This document shows positions 1 to 6,131 of a stretch of 7,146 nucleotides of DNA, one piece after another. The notes under the pieces were generated by a model. That model was given only the letters and a program-made list of their open reading frames with translations. It searched no databases and was not told the DNA's origin. The position numbers and the translations under genes are program-made. The stretch is from Candidatus Bathyarchaeota archaeon (GTDB lineage: Archaea > Thermoproteota > Bathyarchaeia > 40CM-2-53-6): assembly GCA_005888695.1 (NCBI GenBank), contig VBBH01000304.1, positions 1-7,146 of the forward strand, written 5' to 3'. Within the stretch, counting starts at the first letter, position 1. Every line of letters begins with the position of its first letter.

Positions 1-1
1 T

Positions 2-3000
2 CTCTCAACATCCGTCACTCCGACAGTACCTAACGCGCCAACAGTGACGCTGAGCACTGTAACCGCGACTGCAACTGTACAATTGAGTCCGAGCGTGGTC
101 GTAGCCACCTATTGGAGTCCTTCTAATCCTTCATACGCCTATGCATCAGATGGGAATTACGCCTCGTTTGATACTGCAAACGGAGGCGGAGCTACGACTG
201 TCTGCGCCGTTTATGGCGGCTACTCTCTATCTCCACCAAGTGGGGCAGCCATAACCGATATCAAGATTCTCGCAAAACATCACGAGACAGGAGACCAATA
301 CGCAGTTTGGGACTTTATGTCCGCCGGAGGCAAAACAAGCTCCTACAACAACCTCCCCTATCGGTCGAGTGATACAACAGACTCTGTTGATCAAACTAGC
401 CTGTTGTCGAGCTGGACAGCAGACACGATCAATAACGCCCAGGTATGGTACTGTGACGAGGGTGGTGTCTACCATCATGAGATTACATATCTCGATTGGC
501 TACCACTGCAGGTCACATACAACTACCCTACAACCACCTCAACGTTGACCCCAGGATCTACTGACAACCGTGTTCTGACAATCACCAGTACATCTAGTAC
601 ACCTGCCAACGCGTACACAATCTCAGTGACAGGCACGGGCGGCGGATTTTCAGAATCAGCAACAGTAACAGCCAACGTTCAGGACTTCCAAATTACCGCG
701 AGTCCCACATCACTCACGATTCCTCCGGGCACATCGGCCGCAACAACAATCACTGTCTCTCCAATCAATGGGTTCACCGGCACAGTCACCCTATCTGTAA
801 GCGCCCCCGGAGGGATCCAAACAGGTTTCTCGACAAACTCGATTTCTGGAGGCTCTGGGACTTCAACCCTTACGATTTCCGTTACCAGCACTCCCAGCCC
901 CGACCCCGCAACCGTCACAGTGATAGGGACCAGCGGCAGTCGAACCCAATCAACAACTCTCTCCGTACTCAACCCGCCACCAGCCATCAAACTATCCACG
1001 TCTCCTCGTCCTGTAATCATGACAGGTGGCCAATCCGGACCGTTTACAGTTACCGTGTCCAGCCTTTACGGATTCACAGGGACTGTCACAATCACCAGAC
1101 AGGGTCCCTCAGGAATTACTTGCTCTGCACCCAATCCCGCCTCCGTTACACTCACATCGACTACTACTCAAGGCACGTCCGCAATTTCGTGCACAGGGCC
1201 AGCCGGGTTATACACTCTAAACGTTACAGGTACAAGCGGCTCGATTTACGCCTACACCCTAGCTCCTTACGTCGTGCAAGACTTCACCATCTCGGCAACA
1301 TCCCCGACAATCTACGGAATGTCAGGAAGCTCAACAGTCACCATCGCTGCTCTGTATGGCTTCTCGGGCAACGTGAACCTAGCTTATGGATCACTCCCTT
1401 CGGGTCTTTCCTGCAATGCTGTCAACCCGACAATCGTTACTGTCCCTCCAACTCCAGCGACCGCATTGCTATCATGCACATCGACTTCCCCCGCAACGTA
1501 CACGATCACGATCACCGGCACAAGTGGAACACTGACTCATTCTGCCACTGCAACTCTAGCCTTCACCGACTTCACAATCACATCATCGCCCACCACTGTA
1601 AACGCTCAACCTGGCGGCAGTGGGACTGCGACCATCAACCTTGCAAGCCTCAATGGGCTCAGCGGGACCATCTCATTGTCCACCAGCCAATCCGTTTACG
1701 CGACCCCTTCAGTAGATGGTTTCGGATCAGGATACTGTCACAGCACGTCAAGCAACCAGTGTTCTGCTGTACTCTCAACAAGAAACCCGGGAGATCTAAT
1801 CATGGTCTTCGCAAGCTCACCAACGACACTCACAAACGGCTTTTCCATTGCGGACAGCTACGGTCTCAACTGGAATTCTCGAACACTCACGCAGCAAATC
1901 TACCAATATCCTTGGCAAGAAATTTCCGTACAAGAGTTTTGGGCTGTCGCCCCGGGACCTTTATCATCTGACACGATAACCATGACAAGTCAAGATCCCA
2001 CTGGTTGCTGCCCTAGCCACAACCTCGAGCTTGTCACGTTCGGAGTCTCAGGGTCCAACCTCCAGTTTGAAGGACCGCCCGTGGCCAATATACAATCCGC
2101 CGGTAATCCACAAGCCTTCATCAACTCAAATCTTCCAAACAGCATGGTCATCGGCTACGCGGTCGACGGATCGCAATCCATCCCAGCGGGACCAGGATTC
2201 ATCTATATCGGAAGCTCAGGAAACGACGGTTCCGAGTATCTCATTTCTGGTCCGGCGTCCAGCTGCGTCTGCTTCGGAAGCGCCTCCGGAGAATGGGCCG
2301 AGGTTGCCGATGTCATCCAGCCCGCCCCAGGCTTTACCTTTTCACTTTCACCTCAGAATGTACCAATATCGAGTGGAGGCACTGGCAGTTCAAGCGTGAC
2401 GGTCTCAGCCGCGAGTTTCGTCCCGCTCGGAACCTACACCGTCTACGTCACTGGAACAATCCAATCCGCGGTTCATACTGTGCCAATAACGGTGAATGTG
2501 GCCAACTTCGGAGTGTCTGCGAACCCGACAACTGTAACCGTAAACCTCGGTGCGCCCGCCACGTCAACAATCAATGTGAACGCCATCGGCAGCTTCAACG
2601 GAGTGGTAAGTCTGACTTCTAACAATTCGAATTGTTCCATTTCTCCCAGCTCCATCACAGGTTCGGGAAGCTCGACATTATCCTGCCCGTCGACATCCGC
2701 AACCAGCTTCCCAGTAACGGTGACTGGTACCAGCGGATCAGAATCTCACAGCACGACTGTAAACTTCAATATTCAAGACTTCACCATAACCGCGAGTCCA
2801 ACCAGCATCACAATCCTGGCCGGCACCTCCGGAGCGTCAACCGTAACTATCACAGCAGTTAACGGGTTCTCGGGAACAGTCAGTCTAGCAGCTGTATCAT
2901 TACCTTCATCTGGATTGAATTGCGGGTTTAGTCCTCCATCCGTAACTGTTTCTGGCACTGGAACTTCCACGCTCTATTGCTCAGGCGCGATAGGGACGTA

Positions 3001-3139
3001 CACGGTCACGATAACCGGCACGAATGCAAATCTGAACCACCCAATACAAGTAACCTACACGGTTGAGCTGGACGAGCTCTGCATGTTCCACTTGGACTTT
3101 CGGCAAACCATCGCTCACACTGTCGTCTGGAGCTACTGA
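2..3139 (+). CDS. Giant Ig-repeat cell-surface protein, 5'-partial, first (N-terminal) fragment of a frame-broken gene
   Basis: The reading frame is open from the first bases, so the true start and signal peptide lie outside the window; the GTG at 44 is only the first in-frame start-like codon. Counting from that GTG (1031 residues), residues ~15-160 form a beta-sandwich-like module ending LDWLPLQVTY. Residues ~164-549 and ~761-1007 are Ig-like repeats of about 95 residues, with recurring DFTITASPT, NGFSGTVSL and YTVTITGTSG motifs. Residues ~550-760 are an unrelated insert domain. Composition is extremely Thr/Ser/Gly/Val rich and nearly Lys free, as in extracytoplasmic adhesin or S-layer-associated proteins. 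The protein would act outside the cell, probably in adhesion or as a surface coat; this is inference. After residue ~1007 the frame runs into 24 residues unlike any repeat and stops (TGA 3137-3139), while the repeat-like sequence resumes in the +1 frame. The CDS is therefore one piece of a larger gene continuing to 5343. Confidence 0.85.
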   Translation, partial: LSTSVTPTVPNAPTVTLSTVTATATVQLSPSVVVATYWSPSNPSYAYASDGNYASFDTANGGGATTVCAVYGGYSLSPPSGAAITDIKILAKHHETGDQYAVWDFMSAGGKTSSYNNLPYRSSDTTDSVDQTSLLSSWTADTINNAQVWYCDEGGVYHHEITYLDWLPLQVTYNYPTTTSTLTPGSTDNRVLTITSTSSTPANAYTISVTGTGGGFSESATVTANVQDFQITASPTSLTIPPGTSAATTITVSPINGFTGTVTLSVSAPGGIQTGFSTNSISGGSGTSTLTISVTSTPSPDPATVTVIGTSGSRTQSTTLSVLNPPPAIKLSTSPRPVIMTGGQSGPFTVTVSSLYGFTGTVTITRQGPSGITCSAPNPASVTLTSTTTQGTSAISCTGPAGLYTLNVTGTSGSIYAYTLAPYVVQDFTISATSPTIYGMSGSSTVTIAALYGFSGNVNLAYGSLPSGLSCNAVNPTIVTVPPTPATALLSCTSTSPATYTITITGTSGTLTHSATATLAFTDFTITSSPTTVNAQPGGSGTATINLASLNGLSGTISLSTSQSVYATPSVDGFGSGYCHSTSSNQCSAVLSTRNPGDLIMVFASSPTTLTNGFSIADSYGLNWNSRTLTQQIYQYPWQEISVQEFWAVAPGPLSSDTITMTSQDPTGCCPSHNLELVTFGVSGSNLQFEGPPVANIQSAGNPQAFINSNLPNSMVIGYAVDGSQSIPAGPGFIYIGSSGNDGSEYLISGPASSCVCFGSASGEWAEVADVIQPAPGFTFSLSPQNVPISSGGTGSSSVTVSAASFVPLGTYTVYVTGTIQSAVHTVPITVNVANFGVSANPTTVTVNLGAPATSTINVNAIGSFNGVVSLTSNNSNCSISPSSITGSGSSTLSCPSTSATSFPVTVTGTSGSESHSTTVNFNIQDFTITASPTSITILAGTSGASTVTITAVNGFSGTVSLAAVSLPSSGLNCGFSPPSVTVSGTGTSTLYCSGAIGTYTVTITGTNANLNHPIQVTYTVELDELCMFHLDFRQTIAHTVVWSY
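59..523 (+). other. N-terminal beta-sandwich module of the surface protein
   Basis: Residues ~15-160 (counted from the GTG at 44) do not match the Ig repeats. They have the pattern of a secreted jelly-roll-like module: a start like SYAYASDGNYASF, a middle strand ITDIKILAKHH with alternating hydrophobics, SWTADTINNAQVWY, and a final strand LDWLPLQVTYNY leading into a Thr-rich linker (TTTSTLTP). Two cysteines (C54 and C137) could form a disulfide. Carbohydrate- or surface-binding is a guess from fold-like appearance only. Confidence 0.45.
680..3064 (+). repeat. Array of ~95-residue Ig-like repeats (six recognisable units, one shortened, plus a half unit before it)
   Basis: Unit starts lie near 680 (QDFQITASPT), 971 (IKLSTSPRP), 1277 (QDFTISATSPT), 1565 (TDFTITSSPT, cut short by the insert domain), 2324 (FTFSLSPQ, a short ~59-residue unit), 2501 (ANFGVSANPT) and 2774 (QDFTITASPT). 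A half unit precedes them at about 533-679. Each full unit reads D-F-x-I-x-x-S-P-T, then G-T/S-S-x-x-x-T-I-x-V, then G-F-x-G-T-V-x-L, then a Cys or Cys-free loop, then Y-T-V-T-I-T-G-T-S-G. The protein motif is clear while the DNA has drifted (for example the starts at 680 and 2774 are only partly alike), so the array is old rather than freshly amplified. Confidence 0.85.
1691..2323 (+). other. ~210-residue insert domain interrupting the repeat array
   Basis: Residues ~550-760 of the first fragment break the repeat begun at 1565 right after its GTISLSTSQ strand. The insert is Cys rich (C565, C573, CC at 655-656, C741, C743) and has beta-rich stretches such as NPGDLIMVFASS, ISVQEFWAVA, LELVTFGVSG, SMVIGYAVDG and EWAEVADVIQP. 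The repeat pattern returns with FTFSLSPQ immediately afterwards. It looks like an independently folded, disulfide-stabilised, lectin-like beta-sandwich; ligand unknown. The call rests on the loss of repeat periodicity and the strand pattern, not on a named family. Confidence 0.6.
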
Positions 3140-5312
3140 TAGTACTAGCCTGACATTGACAATGGGACCGACGTGTTACGCTAACCAATACCCAACATCG
3201 GTAACAGGATACGATAGTGTTTTCGGCGTGGCAAGATACGCTGCTCTCACCGTAAACGCCTCCGATTTCTCGATCTACCCTCAGATAGGCACCAGTGTTG
3301 GCATCGGGGGCCAATACACTCTCAAGTACAACGTCACATACTATCTCAACAACAATTATCCTGGGAGCATTCTATCTCAGACTAGTTCGTTCGGCGCGAA
3401 CAACTGTTGCCTCAGCACATCAGTCCCGAACATATTCTCCATCACGAAACCGGACGGTAACTCTGCACCAGGGCTGATCACGAACGTCAACGTTCAGAAA
3501 CAGTCGTTCTTCTATCCGTGGAATGGGCAGGGATTCTACGCTCAAGGAAGAGACTGGGTCTTCTTCATCTATCAAGGCACCTGTTCCGGCACGACCACGA
3601 ACTGTCTCTACTACGCAACCAGCACCAACGGAGCATCATGGACGAGCTACAATACGGGATTTGTCACAGGGTCCACTCCCTCAATAGTAACCAATGGCAC
3701 AGACGTCTTCTATGTTAGGTACGATGGCACCGACACTCAGTCCGGAAAAGCATTGAAGCTCGGGGTTGGTGTGCTGCGTTCAGATGGCACGATTGGATGG
3801 CTGCCCGAGTACACTGTAAAGCCAGCGACGTCGGGCGTCTTCTGGTTTGCACAGTCGATGGGGGTGAGCACGACGGGCCAGATCTTCGTCGCCTACAACA
3901 GGATTACTGCCTCCGGCGGCAATGGCTATCCGTACGTCATTCACTCAAACGGTGTTGACTATTCTACCTGGCAGCAGGAGACCCAGTTGATCCCCAGTAC
4001 TAACAATCCTGACGATTGGCGATTTTCATTTGTGCCATTGCCCAACGCGCAAATGTACATTCTCTACTGGCCCTACTGGGGCGGGCTGAAAGGACAAATC
4101 TGGAGTAACGGCTCATGGGGTACCCAGGAGATGATAACGCCCAGTAACACGTACGTTCAACAGACCGCGTTCGGGTTCAGCACTGGAAACAATACCGTCT
4201 ACGCGATCTGGCAGGAGCGCACGAGCCAGAAGATACAGTTCGCCATCCGAAAATGTTCCCCCTGGTGCTCACCCCAGACGATCTTCACCGCGGATACAGG
4301 CGTCGACCCACGCTGGAGCGCCAGTTACGACCCATTGCATACGAAATGGTACATTCTCTACTACAGCTACTCGAGCAACCAAATCTGGGAGTACTCGGGC
4401 GACCCGGGAGCGTGGAGCGGGAAGACAGTCCTCTACACAACCAACGGCGCCTCGGCAAACACTTTCATCGGCACGTTCCACAACACTGGCCAAGTCAACA
4501 CCTCGGGCAACACGCTCGGAATCTTCTGGACCCAATATGACGCTTCCTCGAATCTCCAGCTCAAATATGGTAACGCCACAGTCTTCACAGGTGGAAGTTT
4601 TTCCACCACCTGGCCGATATCGTCAACAGGATCAGGATCCGGAACCACATCTCTGACCATCACCGCCAGCGACGGTCACATCACCAGATCATTAGCACTC
4701 CAGATCATAATCAACGGCTACAACATCACGTACTGGTACAATGATCCGACAATCAATCAGGGAAGCAGTTCAGGCCTCTACCTCCAGATCTTTTCCGAAT
4801 ACGGGATACCGTTGACGAACTCGACAATAGTTCCGGTAAGTGTTCCCAATAGCTGTCTGACGGTCTACCCACCGAATCCAAAATACTTTAACATCGGCCC
4901 ATTGGGAGGCTACGACTTTCCATTCCTGCCTGTCGGGGCCAGCTCAAGCTGTCCAGTCGGCAACTATCAAATCACAGCTAAAGTCACAGGTGCCAACGGT
5001 CCCACCAACTACGACGAACAATTCACGTTCACAGTAACCGTGCAGACTCCTCCACCTCCTGGGGGCGGCGGCAGCGTTGCACATGGCACACTCATCATCA
5101 GGCGCACCCTTCAGAGTCGATGCCAATCCACACCAAACGCTCTGGGTCAAGACCAGCGACGGAACAATCGGCTGGTTACCAGTAACAATGATCAAGGTTG
5201 GCGATTACTTGTTCACACCGAACGGCTGGACCCCGGTCACAAGCATCGAGTTCGCTCCGGGCGGAAACCATGCCATGTACGACATATTCGCCACAATGCC
5301 ATACTTCGCTGA
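3063..5312 (+). CDS. Second fragment of the surface protein: repeat remnant, beta-propeller, Ig-like domain, start of Hint module
   Basis: This frame is open from 3054. The TTG at 3063 is the first start-like codon but has no sign of being a real start, so the fragment is read as the continuation of the upstream gene after a +1 shift. Counting from 3063: residues 2-65 are the back part of an Ig-like repeat with its Cys pair (C8, C38); residues ~66-147 are a linker region; residues ~148-510 contain about seven blade-like units with strands such as DVFYVRY, QIFVAYNR, QMYILYW, TVYAIWQ and WYILYYSY. TSTNGASW at 186-193 resembles a degenerate Asp-box of sialidase/BNR propellers. Residues ~550-660 are a further Ig-like domain ending FTFTVTV. 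QTPPPPGGGG (661-670) is a linker, followed by SVAHGTLI, a Hint opening block. From about residue 679 onward the frame is Arg/His-rich nonsense to the stop at 5312, while Hint sequence continues in the next frame. Confidence 0.8.
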   Translation: MSWTSSACSTWTFGKPSLTLSSGATDSTSLTLTMGPTCYANQYPTSVTGYDSVFGVARYAALTVNASDFSIYPQIGTSVGIGGQYTLKYNVTYYLNNNYPGSILSQTSSFGANNCCLSTSVPNIFSITKPDGNSAPGLITNVNVQKQSFFYPWNGQGFYAQGRDWVFFIYQGTCSGTTTNCLYYATSTNGASWTSYNTGFVTGSTPSIVTNGTDVFYVRYDGTDTQSGKALKLGVGVLRSDGTIGWLPEYTVKPATSGVFWFAQSMGVSTTGQIFVAYNRITASGGNGYPYVIHSNGVDYSTWQQETQLIPSTNNPDDWRFSFVPLPNAQMYILYWPYWGGLKGQIWSNGSWGTQEMITPSNTYVQQTAFGFSTGNNTVYAIWQERTSQKIQFAIRKCSPWCSPQTIFTADTGVDPRWSASYDPLHTKWYILYYSYSSNQIWEYSGDPGAWSGKTVLYTTNGASANTFIGTFHNTGQVNTSGNTLGIFWTQYDASSNLQLKYGNATVFTGGSFSTTWPISSTGSGSGTTSLTITASDGHITRSLALQIIINGYNITYWYNDPTINQGSSSGLYLQIFSEYGIPLTNSTIVPVSVPNSCLTVYPPNPKYFNIGPLGGYDFPFLPVGASSSCPVGNYQITAKVTGANGPTNYDEQFTFTVTVQTPPPPGGGGSVAHGTLIIRRTLQSRCQSTPNALGQDQRRNNRLVTSNNDQGWRLLVHTERLDPGHKHRVRSGRKPCHVRHIRHNAILR
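3504..4592 (+). other. Sialidase/BNR-like beta-propeller domain in the surface protein
   Basis: About 360 residues with recurring units of ~45-55 residues, each holding a hydrophobic 'VFYVRY/IFVAYN/YILYW/VYAIWQ/YILYYSY/LGIFWTQY' strand followed by a polar turn and a strand ending in a Trp- or Tyr-containing segment. TSTNGASW (nt 3618-3641) and the related SNGVDYSTW (nt 3945-3971) resemble degenerate Asp-box turns. Seven such units can be counted, so a six- or seven-bladed propeller is likely. Catalytic Arg-triad residues of true sialidases could not be placed, so glycan binding is as likely as hydrolysis. Confidence 0.6.
5043..5103 (+). other. Pro/Gly linker and opening block of the Hint module
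   Basis: QTPPPPGGGG is a flexible linker of the type that precedes C-terminal Hint modules. It is followed at 5073 by S-V-A-H-G-T-L-I. Hint/intein domains begin with Cys or Ser in this position, followed by G-T a few residues later; here the first residue is Ser (AGC), one base from TGC (Cys). After the ATC at 5094-5096 the frame ceases to make sense, and Hint-like sequence reappears in the next frame a few bases on. Confidence 0.6.
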
Positions 5313-5343
5313 CGGCTACCTAGACCCAATACACAAAATGTAG
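5077..5343 (+). pseudogene. Displaced C-terminal half of the Hint (hedgehog/intein-like) module
   Basis: The frame gives a Hint C-terminal region from about 5104 on: GAPFRVDANPHQTLWV resembles the intein/Hint block with the conserved His (NPH), then VTMIKVGDYLF, then a closing block MYDIFATMPYFADGYLDPIHKM, comparable to the intein terminal motif (YFA-G-h-x-H-N) but ending HK and not HN. The gene then stops (TAG), so there is no C-extein, as in C-terminal Hint modules of secreted proteins. The TTG at 5077 is not a credible start. This is the true 3' end of the surface gene, reached only after a second +1 shift from the frame ending at 5312. The segment normally found between the opening block SVAHGTLI (5073-5096) and the His block, some tens of residues including the VQNLKVGD-type part, is absent. 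A self-processing activity is therefore very unlikely as the sequence stands. Recognition of the family is from motif memory. Confidence 0.72.
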
Positions 5344-5515
5344 ACGGAACCATGGGCACGGCTACTTCGATCCGTTGAAAACGCAGACAGTTTGTTGATA
5401 TCGAAGAACGAGCGGTCGGACGCGACTACAGGGTAAACAGGATACGAACGGATCTACTCCCCACTTCCGAGTTTTTCAAAAGTACCCTGTGAATTGTGTT
5501 TGGCCCCACCCCCCA
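5344..5515. terminator. Non-coding spacer with T-tracts downstream of the surface gene; probable termination region
   Basis: No convincing gene is seen in either strand. On the plus strand two five-T runs occur, at 5472-5476 and 5519-5523, the usual kind of signal for archaeal transcription termination. A cytosine-rich run lies just before the second. CTTCGAT (5365-5371) can pair with ATCGAAG (5400-5406), and the overlapping GATCCGTT (5369-5376) with AACGGATC (5447-5454), but these two pairings compete and may be chance. Confidence 0.35.
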
Positions 5516-5755
5516 TCATTTTTCTCCCACAGACAGAACACTTTCAATTTCGCATTCGCACCAGTGCACACTCAAGAACGAGTTGCAGCCGCGATAGGTC
5601 TGAATTCGACCTCCTATGAAGTCAAGCGAGCTTGCGTCCTCGTGCCTTCGGCAATAACCTAGGCCCTCAATGAGAGACTCTTCGCCGGAATTAGTTTCCG
5701 TCAGCTCTCTCAATGCATCCAGTGAGCTCTCTACTCCAATACCCAGGTAAGCCAT
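5516..5755 (-). CDS. Possible small hypothetical protein (79 aa)
   Basis: An ATG-started minus-strand frame encoding 79 residues, beginning MAYLGIGVESSLDALREL and ending in a Cys/Trp segment (VHWCECEIESVL). The first half looks helical and acidic. Support: about 30 of 80 codons start with G, as in real genes, and TTTATT lies on the minus strand 29-24 bases before the ATG (within 5778-5784), the spacing expected of an archaeal TATA box for a leaderless transcript. Against it: the start is only 11 bases from the oppositely directed start of the AN1 gene at 5767, so its promoter would lie inside that gene, and the protein matches no family I recognise. Without it, 5344-5766 would be a 423-base gap. 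Confidence 0.42.
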   Translation of the reverse strand: MAYLGIGVESSLDALRELTETNSGEESLIEGLGYCRRHEDASSLDFIGGRIQTYRGCNSFLSVHWCECEIESVLSVGEK

Positions 5756-5766
5756 GATTTCAGAAT

Positions 5767-5940
5767 ATGGATCTCAAGAATAAACTGTGCCAGCACTCTG
5801 GATGTCCCGAATTCGCATGCCCGGCTCTAGTGTGCGGGCGATGCTTTGGTCACTATTGCTCAGAACACCTGACGTTGCATCAAGTTCTAAGTCACTGTCA
5901 TATCGTGTTTGCGGCAGACTACAAGCCTGTGTCAGCATGA
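5767..5940 (+). CDS. AN1-like zinc finger mini-protein (57 aa)
   Basis: This short gene encodes a single zinc-binding domain and little else. Cys and His fall at C8-x4-C13-x9-C23-x2-C26-x4-C31-x2-H34, then H43-x-H45 with C44 between. The AN1 consensus is C-x2/4-C-x9-12-C-x1-2-C-x4-C-x2-H-x5-H-x-C; the C-x4-C and x9 spacings are those of the ZFAND1/Cuz1 type. The final His comes after eight residues and not five, and the last ligand may be His or Cys, so it is AN1-like rather than canonical. Eukaryotic relatives serve in ubiquitin/proteasome and Cdc48-linked stress responses; the archaeal role is unknown. The ATG at 5767 is the only upstream start, because TGA at 5755-5757 closes the frame. 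No good Shine-Dalgarno is placed for it. Its stop overlaps the next gene's start (ATGA), so the two are probably translated together. Confidence 0.75.
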   Translation: MDLKNKLCQHSGCPEFACPALVCGRCFGHYCSEHLTLHQVLSHCHIVFAADYKPVSA

Positions 5941-6119
5941 CGTGGGAAACCGGATTGCACTGTCCAACTTGCAAGAAGCCATTGATTGGTACCGCTCATC
6001 GAGCACCTGACAAGTATCTTCAGGGCTGTAGCGACCTCATCGGTTTACACTGCCTTTGTCCCGACAAACACGAGTTCCACATCATGAGCATCCCAAAGGA
6101 AGACGTGATAATCGCTTAA
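5937..6119 (+). CDS. Small zinc-ribbon protein (60 aa), translationally coupled to the AN1-like gene
   Basis: The ATG at 5937 shares four bases (ATGA) with the stop of the AN1-like gene, a classic coupling arrangement, and defines the start even though the frame stays open further upstream. The 60-residue product has a zinc knuckle H8-C9-P-T-C12 and a second ligand cluster H38-C39-L-C41 with H45 and H48 after it; C31 is a spare. This fits a zinc ribbon (CxxC ... CxC or C...H). The C-terminal part, EFHIMSIPKEDVIIA, looks like a closing beta strand and tail. It probably binds nucleic acid or a protein partner, possibly the AN1-like product; neither is shown. The gene ends 12 bases before the stop of the opposing gene. 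Family not recognised beyond zinc ribbon. Confidence 0.75.
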   Translation: MTWETGLHCPTCKKPLIGTAHRAPDKYLQGCSDLIGLHCLCPDKHEFHIMSIPKEDVIIA

Positions 6120-6131
6120 CCCGATCTACTC

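Noticed and set aside
679..1020. Minus-strand frame opposite the repeats (and a similar one at 2773-2970)
   Set aside because: Both are antisense mirrors of the same repeat motif, which explains their likeness to each other; no independent evidence.
1120..1971. 283-residue plus-strand frame overlapping the surface gene
   Set aside because: His/Arg/Cys-rich product with no domain pattern. It arises from the strong codon bias of Thr/Ser-rich repeats read one base off; the real frame shows clear repeats throughout.
4253..4663. Overlapping plus and minus frames inside the propeller
   Set aside because: The propeller frame is clearly coding here, with its recurring strands; the others are shadows.
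3784..5180. SDGTIGWLP occurring twice, in the propeller and in the Hint module
   Set aside because: Same residues but clearly different codons, and the flanking residues do not match, so it is probably chance rather than a copied segment.
5774..5974. 66-residue minus-strand frame
   Set aside because: Lies opposite the AN1-like gene, whose exact Cys/His spacing makes the plus strand the coding one.
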